Shown here piece after piece: positions 1-9,606 of a DNA stretch of 64,000 nt. The translations under genes and the position numbers were made by a program. Source of the DNA: Paenibacillus sp. FSL R5-0490 (GTDB lineage: Bacteria; Bacillota; Bacilli; Bacillales; Cytobacillaceae); NCBI RefSeq assembly GCF_001956215.1, contig NZ_MRTQ01000011.1:1-64000 (forward strand), written 5' to 3'. How positions within the stretch are numbered: position 1 is the first letter of the stretch; every line of letters starts with the position of its first letter. The notes below the pieces were generated by a model. It searched no databases and was not told where the DNA came from. It saw nothing but the letters and a program-made list of their open reading frames with translations.

Positions 1-12
1 AAAGTTTTAGGC

Positions 13-87
13 TGATAGAGCAAAAGTGTAAAATCTAATCAAGCGAAAACTGTCAACTTTATTCTAGCGTTTACAATTGCTCTATCA
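13..87. repeat. imperfect inverted repeat, ~18-20 bp arms
   Basis: TGATAGAGCAA at about 13-23 (followed by AAGTGTAAA) is mirrored by TTTACAATTGCTCTATCA at 70-87, leaving about 35 bp between the arms. No T-run follows the distal arm. It lies downstream of the restriction endonuclease gene. It could be an mRNA hairpin, the end of a mobile element or a small palindromic element; nothing in the window decides. Confidence 0.45.
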
Positions 88-203
88 TATTTTACTTATT
101 TCTATACAAAGATACCTTTCAAGTATTGAGAAATATTTATTAAAAGCTATACTTAGAGTGGTATTAACCATTACTGTAAGTTTTTTAAGAAGTGAGTTTT
201 ATT

Positions 204-1853
204 CTACAACAAATCTTTAATCTGTTGATAAATATATTCTTTGCTTAACCACCAAGCCTGTTTTGTCATATAATCGTCTGTAAAATTTTCTTTTTCACTA
301 TCTGGTCGATCTTTCCATTTTGCTGGACGAGGTAATTTCCTGGAATTATTCATTAATTTCTTTTTTGGAACCCCTTTTACTAAAACGTCTTTATAGTATT
401 GTGATTTATATTGAGCAACTTGAGCATCGGGGCGAAGATGTAAAATATCCTCAATAGATGGTTTTATGAAATTATTCTTTATTCTGATTTCATTATTCCC
501 ATTTTTAGTAAAAGTTAGTTCTACACCGTTTTTTAATTTCTCTACCTCAGTCTTCCAAACTCTTTTAACTGGACCCTCTATATCATTAATAGGCATATTC
601 CAAAATTTAGCTCCAATAAAAATAATTTTCTCGGGGTTTGTTTCGTAGGAATCACTATTTTTTTTCTTATTAAAATCATTAAAGACTAAAAGTAGAAATT
701 TTTTTCTTTCTAAGAAATCATAAACCATAGATTCCTCCCAAGATTCATTAACTAGTTCTAAAAATGAAGGAATACCCATGAATTTAAAATGTTCTTTTGG
801 TTGCGACATTCTTAAAGGAACAGTTTTTAAACTAATTTCAGCTTTTTCGATTTCTTCTGATGTGACATCATCTGTTGTGGTCGGCAAATTAAGAATTCCA
901 CGGATTATCATATTATTAATATTTTTTTGTGACTGACTCTTACGGACTTCGATACCGAGTTTTTTAATCAATTCACTTTGTTTCATTCCGTAATAGGGAG
1001 TAAAACGGGAGACAATAATTTCCTCTAGGGTTTTCTTTTTTAGCTCACTAATGTCCTTCACAATACTACTAACCGCTTCAGTATGATCTTGTCCAATGAT
1101 ATGATTATTTATTAGTTCATTAACGAATTTTGCTTTAAATGAATAGGCTCTAGGCTTTGCCGGGACATCTGAATACTTCTGCTTTGTATAATCAGCACCA
1201 GTTGTGGACTTCGTACATGCCCCTAAATAATTTGTAAGCCCTTCGGATAATTGATCAGCTTTACCGGAGTTTATATATTCAGAAATTTTTTTCCAATCCT
1301 GCTTGATTATTTCTAAATCTTTCTGGGGTATCTCGATTACAGTATCTTTAGGCAACTCAAAATTTTTTAACTCTGTCATTGAAAGTAGATTAGCATATGA
1401 TACTCGGTATTTTGTCTTATCTTCAATCTTTTCTCCACTAGAAATTTTTTTCTTATGAGATACATCACGCCTATAATATTGAATCAATTCAATCAACTTA
1501 TTCTTCTTCCAAAATGAACTTTGTTCAAATGATTTACCATATTCATTTTGGTAATTAATCTTATTTAAAACGAGCCTTTCCCCAGCAATGACTTTAGTTA
1601 CTTTTAGCTTATTGATATTTTTTGTTTGTTGATCGATAGGGGTAACTTTTAATTCTACACCTGCTTCTGGAAAATCTGGTTCTGTATTATTATCTGCAGG
1701 ATGGTCAAACCAGACTTGCTCTATTACATTACCTGGATATGATTTGTTATTCACATTTATAGTGCCATTCACATCGATTTCACCAAGTGTTTTTCCTACA
1801 GCTTCTAATGCTCTTTTATGTACTTTCTCCATCGTATTATAAATACTACTCAA
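204..1853 (-). CDS. Sau3AI/MutH-family type II restriction endonuclease
   Basis: Probably cleaves unmethylated 5'-GATC sites as the nuclease half of a type II restriction-modification system. The N-terminal part has the MutH/Sau3AI catalytic arrangement D60-x6-E67-x-K69 (in PDFPEAGVELKV), preceded by GNVIEQVWF and followed by GERLVLNKINY. At 549 residues it is somewhat longer than Sau3AI (about 490); that family has a second, catalytically inactive MutH-like half, which probably accounts for residues 250-500. The gene is lysine-rich and looks more A+T-rich than genes further right. It diverges from the cytosine methyltransferase gene at 2325, the expected partner. GATC specificity is inferred from the family. 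Confidence 0.88.
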   Translation of the reverse strand: MSSIYNTMEKVHKRALEAVGKTLGEIDVNGTINVNNKSYPGNVIEQVWFDHPADNNTEPDFPEAGVELKVTPIDQQTKNINKLKVTKVIAGERLVLNKINYQNEYGKSFEQSSFWKKNKLIELIQYYRRDVSHKKKISSGEKIEDKTKYRVSYANLLSMTELKNFELPKDTVIEIPQKDLEIIKQDWKKISEYINSGKADQLSEGLTNYLGACTKSTTGADYTKQKYSDVPAKPRAYSFKAKFVNELINNHIIGQDHTEAVSSIVKDISELKKKTLEEIIVSRFTPYYGMKQSELIKKLGIEVRKSQSQKNINNMIIRGILNLPTTTDDVTSEEIEKAEISLKTVPLRMSQPKEHFKFMGIPSFLELVNESWEESMVYDFLERKKFLLLVFNDFNKKKNSDSYETNPEKIIFIGAKFWNMPINDIEGPVKRVWKTEVEKLKNGVELTFTKNGNNEIRIKNNFIKPSIEDILHLRPDAQVAQYKSQYYKDVLVKGVPKKKLMNNSRKLPRPAKWKDRPDSEKENFTDDYMTKQAWWLSKEYIYQQIKDLL

Positions 1854-2324
1854 AATAATTCACTCCTCCAACGGCAAACACATGTTGAATATATATTATA
1901 CCAATATTTGGTTGTTTTGGCAGCCTAGTATTTACAAATAGTTCTTCAAACAACTAGGCAACTTTTATATGGTGTTTCATTAGACATTAAACATTAAACA
2001 ATTGTGAAGAGTAACGATTGTATTAATTCTCTTTATAATTAAACAGTTTTGTTATTCCACTCCTTTAATTTAAATGATTGATTAGCACCCTAGTATTTTC
2101 CAGAACTTTCTCCGTTAATTCATAGCTAGTGACAACCATTTTTTAATAGAATAACAGGTAAAAATAGAACAAATGTTTCGTTTGGTGTTATAATATAGAA
2201 GTGAAATCTAATATATATTTATAATATAAAAACAATTTAATTTATAGTTCAAATGGTTGATCTTTTACTCAGTTTTTATTATAATGTGTTAAAGGTATAT
2301 TTAGTACCGAAAGGGTGTTCGAGA
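1854..2324. promoter_or_regulatory. divergent intergenic region of the restriction-modification pair
   Basis: About 470 A+T-rich bases separate the endonuclease and methyltransferase genes. An extended -10 for the methyltransferase direction is visible (TG at 2186-2187, TATAAT at 2189-2194), with no good -35. No controller (C-protein) gene is present. An ATG at 2253 opens the methyltransferase frame but has no ribosome binding site. Confidence 0.5.
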
Positions 2325-3581
2325 ATGTTAAAGGTAATGGAATTATTTGCTGGTGTAGGCGGGTTTCGATTAGGTCTCCAGGCAACAAACGGATTTGAAG
2401 TAGTATGGGGTAATCAATGGGAACCATCCAAAAAAGCTCAAGATGCTTTTAATTGTTATTCGAGACAATTTAAAGATAAAGGTGTTCATTCAAATGAAGA
2501 TATAGCGAAAGTAGATGAAAAATCATTCAATGGCATGGGTATTGAGCTAATAGTAGGGGGATTTCCTTGCCAGGATTATTCTGTTGCTCGAAGCCTATCC
2601 GGAGAGAAAGGGTTACAAGGTAAAAAGGGAGTGCTTTTTTGGGAAATTGCGCGTTTAGTAACTGAAATTAGACCTAAATATATTCTCCTTGAAAATGTTG
2701 ATAGATTATTAAAATCACCATCTAAACAAAGAGGCCGAGATTTTTCAATTATGTTGGCAAGTTTACGTGATTTGAATTATTCGGTGGAATGGCGTGTAAT
2801 AAATGCTGCTGAGTATGGACAAGCTCAAAGACGACGTAGAATATTTATTTTTGCAGTAAGTAATGATACGAATTATATGAAACAGATAAGCAATGTCGAT
2901 GATTCACGGATACTACATGAGGATGGTTTTTTTGCCAAACCATTTCCGGTACTTGACCAATCTTCTGATAAGCATAAACCTCATTCATTTTTATTACCTC
3001 AAGATATATTAGAGATATCTGATAGTTTCTCAAAGAAATATCATAATTCAGGAATAATGAGGGATGGAGTAGTATATACTGAGGAAGTTATTCCGAAGGT
3101 AGAGGAAGCAAAAACCTTAGGGGAAATTCTTCAATGCAATGTTGATGAAAAATACTATCTTAATGAAAATGCAATCGAAAAGTTTAAATATTTAAAAGGT
3201 GCCAAGAAAATAGAACGGACCGCTGCATCTGGTCATAAATATATATTTTCTGAAGGTGGCATGTCATTTCCAGAACCACTTGATAAACCGGGTCGGACAA
3301 TGCTGACAAGTGAAGGTACTGTTAATAGAAGCAGTCATGTTATTGAAGATCCTGAGACAAGACGACTTCGCATATTGACACCTTTGGAATGTGAACGACT
3401 TAATGGCTTTCCTGACAATTGGACAGAAGGTATGACAGAAAGAATGAGATATTTTTGTATGGGAAATGCTCTTGTTGTTGGTTTGATAGAACGAATGGGC
3501 AATAGAATTTTGCAAATTGAGCAGAATGAATTAGAGTCTTTGAAAGAAACACCACTTCAATTAAGCTTTTTTAATCATTAA
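2325..3581 (+). CDS. DNA (cytosine-5-)-methyltransferase, probable GATC-specific (M.Sau3AI type)
   Basis: Transfers a methyl group from S-adenosylmethionine to cytosine C5 and probably protects GATC sites from the adjacent nuclease. The conserved motifs appear in order from the ATG at 2325: motif I FAGVGG (8-13), catalytic motif IV with PCQ at 81-83 (nucleophile C82), motif VI ENV at 123-125, motif VIII QRRRR at 168-172, and a C-terminal motif X around GNALVVG. The stretch around 185-340 is the likely target recognition domain. The frame opens at 2253, but the codon at 2325 has an AAGGGTG-like site upstream and starts directly before motif I, giving 418 residues, close to known M.Sau3AI-type enzymes. 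A strong terminator follows. Confidence 0.93.
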   Translation: MLKVMELFAGVGGFRLGLQATNGFEVVWGNQWEPSKKAQDAFNCYSRQFKDKGVHSNEDIAKVDEKSFNGMGIELIVGGFPCQDYSVARSLSGEKGLQGKKGVLFWEIARLVTEIRPKYILLENVDRLLKSPSKQRGRDFSIMLASLRDLNYSVEWRVINAAEYGQAQRRRRIFIFAVSNDTNYMKQISNVDDSRILHEDGFFAKPFPVLDQSSDKHKPHSFLLPQDILEISDSFSKKYHNSGIMRDGVVYTEEVIPKVEEAKTLGEILQCNVDEKYYLNENAIEKFKYLKGAKKIERTAASGHKYIFSEGGMSFPEPLDKPGRTMLTSEGTVNRSSHVIEDPETRRLRILTPLECERLNGFPDNWTEGMTERMRYFCMGNALVVGLIERMGNRILQIEQNELESLKETPLQLSFFNH

Positions 3582-3600
3582 TATAATCGGGAAGTCGTGG

Positions 3601-3635
3601 AAAATCCTTGATGGTATCATCAAGGATTTTTCTTT
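3601..3635 (+). terminator. intrinsic terminator after the methyltransferase gene
   Basis: Perfect 13-bp stem AAAATCCTTGATG (3601-3613) / CATCAAGGATTTT (3618-3630) with a 4-nt loop and a T-rich tail. It separates the methyltransferase transcript from the helicase operon. Confidence 0.9.
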
Positions 3636-3772
3636 TTATAGTTAATATTACATTTTCTATGAATTGAGTTAATTTTGACTGTTTCTTAAAAGCCTCCCTT
3701 TGGCATTAACATTTCAAGTATATTGACATTAATTTTTTTAATAACCTAATCAAATTTTCGATTGCCTATTTC

Positions 3773-3781
3773 TGGTATACT
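3773..3781 (+). promoter_or_regulatory. candidate extended -10 promoter of the helicase pair
   Basis: TGGTATACT is an extended -10 element (TGn plus TATACT at 3776-3781), 62 bp upstream of the helicase ATG. No good -35 is visible at 17 bp. Its position after a strong terminator suggests the helicase genes have their own promoter. Confidence 0.4.
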
Positions 3782-3842
3782 ATAAATAGAAAATTTTAAT
3801 TTTATTTGAAAAGTCAATATTTAATTACGGAGGAAGATATTT

Positions 3843-6539
3843 ATGCCATTTTTACAATGTTCTTGCGGTTCATTGCTAAAAGGTTATCAGTTGAGTCGAA
3901 AGGTATTATCTGCAGGTGAATATAGGCTTTGTGAGTATAAAGTGGGAGCTGCTTTGGAAGCGGGTTCATGGAGGGGTATTGATGAAGCAAACGAATGGAT
4001 GAAGAATAAAGACGATGCCGTCTATTGTCCTAAATGTCATAATGAGATACCAATCGATCCTGCAGAAGTTGAAGTTTTATTGGATAAAAGAATTCCAGGG
4101 CTAAACTCAAGTGAGTTTGATTCCATTGAAGTTATTGAAAAATTGAAGCAGGTGAGCCAAAAGGAGCGTGCTGAAATATTCGTCCATAGCATTCCAGAGA
4201 GTGATCCTGTTTTTGGGGAGATTTACGATGAATTGCCAGAAAGTTTAAGCCATGCCCTCAAACAGATGAATATAGAATCCCTTTTTACCCATCAGGCTGA
4301 TACATATAATGCAGCTAGAAAAAACAAGGATGTTGTGCTTGTTACACAGACTGCTTCAGGAAAAACACTGTCATTTAATTTACCTATTTTACATGGGCTT
4401 TTAAAGAATGAAAATGCAAGAGCATTATATATTTTCCCAACAAAAGCTTTAGCTGATGATCAGGTTGAACAGCTATATCGTTGGACAGGGGAAAAGGTTG
4501 AAGAAGATTCTTACGAGCAGGATGAGTGGTTCGAAAGAACTATCCGATTAGGTTCTACAAACCTTCCTTATGGGCGTCTTGATGGAGATACACAGCCAGG
4601 TTCAAGAAAAAGGTTGTTGAAGGATGGCAGAATTCTGTTTACAAACCCAGATATGATTCATCATTCTATTTTGAGACAGGTTCAAGGAAACCATCAAACT
4701 TCCAAACACGTCTGTAACCTTCTAAAAAATTTGAAGTATATTGTCATAGATGAAATGCATCTATACAGAGGGGCTTTTGGTAGTCATGTTTCATTGGTCA
4801 TCCGCAGGTTAAGGAAGGTTTGTGAGGAACTGGGTAATCACGATATCCAATTTATCTTATGTTCAGCCACGATTGAGAATCCGAAATTATTAGCTGAGGA
4901 ATTGACTGGAAAAAGTGAATTTACCTTAGTGGACAACGATGGATCATCAAAGAGGAAACGTCATGTCGTATTTTGGAATCCAGGAGTCACACTGGATACA
5001 GGAGTGCGTAAAGCACCTGTATCGGATGCTATTTCCATTGCTGAAAATGTTCTTGTGCATGAAGAAAAAATCATTCGGACAATTATGTTCCAGGGGTCCA
5101 GATTGCAAGGGAAAGTTACAGCGCGATCCATGAAAGATGTATTAAGAAAAAAGCTAAAACTAAAAAAGGAAAATGTAGCAGGGGTCCAGTTGTCTGCTTT
5201 TTATAATGGCATGCTAGGTGTTGATGAGAGAAAGCAGGTAATTAATGCAATTAAGAAAAGTGATGTCCATTTAGTAATAGCCACTAATGCTCTAGAAGTT
5301 GGAATTGATATCGGAGACTTAAGTTTTGCGATTTTAAGCGGTTATCCTGGGAGTAAGGCTGCGTTTTCGCAACAAATAGGCCGAGTCGGGAGAAAAGGTG
5401 AAGGGGTGGCAGTCATGATTTTTGAAGATGAGCCGCTTCAGCAGTATTATATGCAAAATCCAAATACCTTCTTGGAAAAGCCGCCAGAAGTGGTAAGAAT
5501 TGATCCAAAAAACGCAGAACTATTAAAACTGCATCTTGCTTATCTGCAGGAAGAACTTGGTAGACCACTGTCAATAGAGGATTTGAGAATTTTCTTGGTA
5601 AATGATGAAGTTTCTAAACAATTACTTGAAAATATAGAACCACCTAATGAGGAAGAATTGCCAAGGTGTAGTTTAAGGTCAGGATCTTTGCAAAGCTACA
5701 AGGTCGTGGTCACAAAATCGCGGGATGTATTACTAGAAAGTATTGATGAGTGGACTGCATTCAGAGATTTTCATGAGGGTGCCATCTACTGGAATGCTAA
5801 TGAAAAGGGCTATCGGGTTGATAGTATTAATCGCAAGAAATTAGAAATTCTTGTGACACCGATACGGGGAGAGATAGAATACTATACTCAATCTATTTTT
5901 AAAGATTTTATAAATGTTTCAGAGGAAATATCTGTTCAGGAAAGCCAAAAGGTTATAAAATCTACTGGCATTTTAAATATAAAAAGGTCAATATTTGGAT
6001 TCAATAAATCATATTTTGGTTCCCGTGTTCCTGATGTCGAGAATCTCAATCCTCCATTGGTAGCTGATTTTGATGCAGAAGGCATGTGGGTAGTGTTATC
6101 TGATGAGTTAATACAAGAAGTAAAAGACGCTTTAGGATTGGATTACACTGAGGAAAAACTGGATGGGTCTATACGCGCTGCTGAGCATGTTTTACTGTCA
6201 GTTATACCGGATACCATCATTTGTGATGCAAATGATATCTCCGGTTTTTCAGGGCTATGTGTTTCTGGGTTTGCTAATAAGCCTGTTATTGGTTTTTATG
6301 GTAATCAATCAGGAGGAATGGGTACAACCAAGGCGATAGGTGAACATATAGAAAGGATTTCGAAAAGTGCAATTCACCTCTTGAACAATTGCCCATGCTC
6401 TGGCGGATGCCCTTCATGCATTCAATACCCGGGTAAGGACAATGACCATCTTTCAAAGATAGGTGCAAAGGCTATCCTTCTGCTGCTTAGCCATTCTATC
6501 AAGAATAGTATAAAGGGGGCTGAACTTAATTGCCTTTAG
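3843..6539 (+). CDS. DEAD/DEAH-box helicase with C-terminal DUF1998/MrfA-type zinc module (first of pair)
   Basis: ATP-dependent SF2 nucleic-acid helicase of the YprA/MrfA type. Visible: Walker A TQTASGKT (168-175), DEMH box (303-306), motif III SAT (341-343), TNALEVGIDIG (481-491) and motif VI GRVGRKG (513-519). The C-terminus has a tight cysteine cluster (C850, C852, C856, C859) typical of the DUF1998 metal-binding domain. The N-terminus adds another cysteine set (C6, C8, C62, C65), a possible zinc ribbon shared with the next gene. At 898 residues it is longer than B. subtilis MrfA (about 750). It overlaps the next gene by 10 nt. MrfA acts in DNA repair and DUF1998 proteins also occur in DISARM; a defence role here is inferred from location. 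Confidence 0.88.
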   Translation: MPFLQCSCGSLLKGYQLSRKVLSAGEYRLCEYKVGAALEAGSWRGIDEANEWMKNKDDAVYCPKCHNEIPIDPAEVEVLLDKRIPGLNSSEFDSIEVIEKLKQVSQKERAEIFVHSIPESDPVFGEIYDELPESLSHALKQMNIESLFTHQADTYNAARKNKDVVLVTQTASGKTLSFNLPILHGLLKNENARALYIFPTKALADDQVEQLYRWTGEKVEEDSYEQDEWFERTIRLGSTNLPYGRLDGDTQPGSRKRLLKDGRILFTNPDMIHHSILRQVQGNHQTSKHVCNLLKNLKYIVIDEMHLYRGAFGSHVSLVIRRLRKVCEELGNHDIQFILCSATIENPKLLAEELTGKSEFTLVDNDGSSKRKRHVVFWNPGVTLDTGVRKAPVSDAISIAENVLVHEEKIIRTIMFQGSRLQGKVTARSMKDVLRKKLKLKKENVAGVQLSAFYNGMLGVDERKQVINAIKKSDVHLVIATNALEVGIDIGDLSFAILSGYPGSKAAFSQQIGRVGRKGEGVAVMIFEDEPLQQYYMQNPNTFLEKPPEVVRIDPKNAELLKLHLAYLQEELGRPLSIEDLRIFLVNDEVSKQLLENIEPPNEEELPRCSLRSGSLQSYKVVVTKSRDVLLESIDEWTAFRDFHEGAIYWNANEKGYRVDSINRKKLEILVTPIRGEIEYYTQSIFKDFINVSEEISVQESQKVIKSTGILNIKRSIFGFNKSYFGSRVPDVENLNPPLVADFDAEGMWVVLSDELIQEVKDALGLDYTEEKLDGSIRAAEHVLLSVIPDTIICDANDISGFSGLCVSGFANKPVIGFYGNQSGGMGTTKAIGEHIERISKSAIHLLNNCPCSGGCPSCIQYPGKDNDHLSKIGAKAILLLLSHSIKNSIKGAELNCL

Positions 6540-9196
6540 TATGTATAAATTGCCATACAGCAAAACAAAAGCAGTTATATTTTTATCAGATTAGTAGAAA
6601 GTTCAAAGGTATCCCTTATAGAAGGCTGATTAAGCAGCCTTCTAATGGTCTTCATGTTGAATCGTGGATTAAAGATAATGATAATATAGATAATACTCCA
6701 GACGGGGTATACTGTGACAACTGCCATAAGAGTTTAAATGAAGAATTTTTAACATTTGATGAATTAGCTTTACTCGCAGATAACAGAATGGAGACCTGGT
6801 CATTTAAAGATCAATCACTAGACGAGGTAGTAGGAACTCTAACCTCCCTAAGCAATAAGATAGGTTCTTCTGTTGAGAGATACCATATTAATTCGAAGTC
6901 AGCTCGGTATGGGGAACTTGAGAAAGACTTGCATTCTTCCTTAGCAAACAAATTAAAAAAAATAGGTATTGAAAAACTATACTCTCATCAGGCTGAAGCG
7001 ATTAATCGTATACGAAATGGTGAAAATGTAGTCATTACAACAGGTACTGCATCAGGAAAGTCTATGGTGTACACAATACCAGCACTAGAAACATTTCTAA
7101 ATGATGAGAATGCAACTGTTCTTTATTTGTCACCGCTTAAAGCGCTTACTCGTGATCAGCTTCTGACGTTAGATAGATTTAATGATAACGAAACTGAAAG
7201 TCAAGATTCTTTTGGATACAGAACTATTTCATTGGGAGGGAAAAAAGTAAGTGCTGGGGTACTCGAAGGAGGAAAGTCTGATTCTGTAAAGGAATTAACT
7301 TATGATTATGCAAGATATTGGTTGACTAATGCACACTTCCTGCACTTTATTCTTCAAGGTGCAGTACATTTTAAACACAAAAGCAGGTATATTCGTTTTT
7401 TTAAAAACCTTAAATATGTTGTAATAGATGAATTGCATGCTTATAACGGCATTCTTGGTTCAAAGGTGGCAATGCTCTTGAGGCGCCTCAGGCACTTATG
7501 CAAAGCTCTTGGAAATATTGACCTTCAATTTATCGCATGTTCTGCTTCTATAGGGAATCCCAAGGAGCATGCAGAGGAAATTACAGGATTAAAGGGTAGA
7601 AATGGCTTTTCCTTAATTGACGATGATGGGAGCCCTGCTTATGAAAAGGAAATATTATTATGGAATCCGGGATTTCTTGGCCAAAAATCAGAGCAAAGGA
7701 CTAGAAGAGCGCCTATCTCAGAGGCTATAGAAATCTTAAAGTCAATCGCAGCATCATACCGTATGCTTCCCAAGTCTATTCTCTTTTATGGAAATAGAAA
7801 AGCGGCAACGAATGCTAGCTTTGAATTAAATAGTGCAGTAAGATCTAGACTTGCGGAGGTAATGCAGAATAAAGAAATACCTTTGGAACTTTTTTCACCA
7901 TTCCATGCTCAATTAAACGGTTTCAAAAAGCAAGAAGTTATGGACAAACTTAAGAAAGGAGAATTGGTGGGTCTGGTGTCAACTTCAGCCTTAGAAATGG
8001 GCATAGATATTGGAGATTTAAGTTTATGTATAATGATCGGGTACGCCGGGAGCAAAGCTAGCTTTTTGCAGCAAGCTGGTCGAGTAGGAAGGAAAGGTCC
8101 TGGATTAATAATACAAATTTTTCAAGAGGACCCTTTGGAGCAATATTATGCAGCCAACCCTGTGGAATTTATGGAACGAGAATCTGAACATGTGACGATT
8201 GATGTTTCAAATCCTCTTATTGTTTCTGAACATATGCAATATGCTGCATTTGAAGTTAATGGAAAATTGACTTCCCCACATAATTACTTTAAAGTTTCTG
8301 CTGCTAAGAAAGCTGATGGCTTTGTTGAAAAGATGAAAGAAATAAATAGAGGTATGTGGGAGCTAACAGATAAGAATGTTATATATAATAACCTACTAAA
8401 AGGGGGTAGAGTCTACACCGTCATAAATCAATCCACAAAAGAAGCTCTGTTTGAGGGAGTGGATGATAGGTCATTACTAAGGGATTATCATTACGGTTCG
8501 GTGTTTCTTTACAACCAAAAAATCTATAGGGTTACGCGAATCTTATCCAATAAAAATGAAGTTTGGGCTGTGCCTTTTAAAGCTGATTATACTACAAGGG
8601 GGCAAGTTAATGATTCGATAAACGTCTCAGGAGAAGTCTCCACTAAGCCTGTTCATGATTTAATGGAAATAGGAAAAGGAAAACTCGTGATTACAAGGAG
8701 ATTATGGGGCTACAAAAAAGTAAACCTATTTGGTGGAGGTACATCAGATTTAATCGAAGACACTAATATGTATCCTGTAAAATACACAACAGATGGGTTG
8801 TGGATTCAATTCACATCTGAAAAAATAAATGAGTCGGCATTGCATGTATTGGAGCATGCTATTGCTTCAGCAATACCTACAATCGTCAAGTGTTCGCATA
8901 GTGATTTTTCTTTAATTTCTTCAAGTAATTTAAAGGAATTTGACTATCGGCCCACCATTGTTTTTTATGAAGCTGATGGTGGAGGTGCAGGAATTATGGA
9001 AGCTATAGAATCCAGGTTAGTTCATATATTAAATAAGGCATTAGCTATCCTAAAAGCATGTGAATGTAAAGAAGGCTGTCCTAACTGTACCCATTTATCT
9101 ATTTGTGAACGAAATAATGAAAATCTTGATAAGGTGGGCGGGGTTAAAATGTTGGAAATCTTAATATCTGAGATTGTATTCACAAAGAGGGATTAA
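6530..9196 (+). CDS. DEAD/DEAH-box helicase with C-terminal DUF1998/MrfA-type zinc module (second of pair)
   Basis: Paralogue of the preceding helicase with the same layout: N-terminal cysteines C5, C8, C62 and C65, Walker A TGTASGKS (171-178), DELH box (300-303), a CSAS motif III, STSALEMGIDIG, GRVGRKG, and a C-terminal cluster C844, C846, C850, C853 and C859. Start is a TTG at 6530 with AAAGGGGG nine bases upstream, overlapping the end of the first helicase by 10 nt, so translation is probably coupled. Only part of the sequence matches the first copy, so this is an old duplication kept as a pair, suggesting a hetero-complex. A strong terminator follows. Confidence 0.88.
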   Translation: MPLVCINCHTAKQKQLYFYQISRKFKGIPYRRLIKQPSNGLHVESWIKDNDNIDNTPDGVYCDNCHKSLNEEFLTFDELALLADNRMETWSFKDQSLDEVVGTLTSLSNKIGSSVERYHINSKSARYGELEKDLHSSLANKLKKIGIEKLYSHQAEAINRIRNGENVVITTGTASGKSMVYTIPALETFLNDENATVLYLSPLKALTRDQLLTLDRFNDNETESQDSFGYRTISLGGKKVSAGVLEGGKSDSVKELTYDYARYWLTNAHFLHFILQGAVHFKHKSRYIRFFKNLKYVVIDELHAYNGILGSKVAMLLRRLRHLCKALGNIDLQFIACSASIGNPKEHAEEITGLKGRNGFSLIDDDGSPAYEKEILLWNPGFLGQKSEQRTRRAPISEAIEILKSIAASYRMLPKSILFYGNRKAATNASFELNSAVRSRLAEVMQNKEIPLELFSPFHAQLNGFKKQEVMDKLKKGELVGLVSTSALEMGIDIGDLSLCIMIGYAGSKASFLQQAGRVGRKGPGLIIQIFQEDPLEQYYAANPVEFMERESEHVTIDVSNPLIVSEHMQYAAFEVNGKLTSPHNYFKVSAAKKADGFVEKMKEINRGMWELTDKNVIYNNLLKGGRVYTVINQSTKEALFEGVDDRSLLRDYHYGSVFLYNQKIYRVTRILSNKNEVWAVPFKADYTTRGQVNDSINVSGEVSTKPVHDLMEIGKGKLVITRRLWGYKKVNLFGGGTSDLIEDTNMYPVKYTTDGLWIQFTSEKINESALHVLEHAIASAIPTIVKCSHSDFSLISSSNLKEFDYRPTIVFYEADGGGAGIMEAIESRLVHILNKALAILKACECKEGCPNCTHLSICERNNENLDKVGGVKMLEILISEIVFTKRD

Positions 9197-9606
9197 TGAC
9201 ACAGATAAAACTAACATAACAACCCAAGATTAAGTGCTTTCCAGCTATTAAATTTTTGACAAAGAAGTCACTTTGAAAATATAGACTTAGAACCATTTAT
9301 TGTAAATGATAGAGAAATAGGTACGGTTCTTTTGCTTTCGGTTTGAAGCAAGAGAACCGTTTTATTATTTTGCACATTAACTCATGTCTTATTGTGGATG
9401 CTCAGTTCACTATTAATACAGTATCATATTAATAATCAGACTCTTGGGATTTTAAATTAATTGAAGTTCCTTTTATAATAGAAACAAATTCATATATTCA
9501 TAACCGAGTTCAAAATTTGCTATGAGGTAGTAATTGCCAAGATGGTAAACAAAAATGAATAGTGATTTTGTTTAATAATGCTGTGCACAACCAAAGGGGG
9601 GATACT
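9197..9606. other. intergenic region after the defence island
   Basis: About 410 A+T-rich bases hold the terminator at 9323-9364 and the leader of the PucR-type gene. I see no further gene, repeat or convincing promoter. Confidence 0.5.
9323..9364 (+). terminator. terminator of the helicase operon
   Basis: Stem ACGGTTCTTTTGCTT (9323-9337) / AAGCAAGAGAACCGT (9346-9360) with an 8-nt loop, one internal mismatch, then TTTTATTATTTT. Marks the right end of the defence island. Confidence 0.88.

Noticed and set aside
3843..9196. DISARM system
   Set aside because: DISARM needs DrmA, DrmB, DrmC and its own methylase set; only DUF1998-containing helicases are shared, and the nuclease and methylase here are Sau3AI-type.
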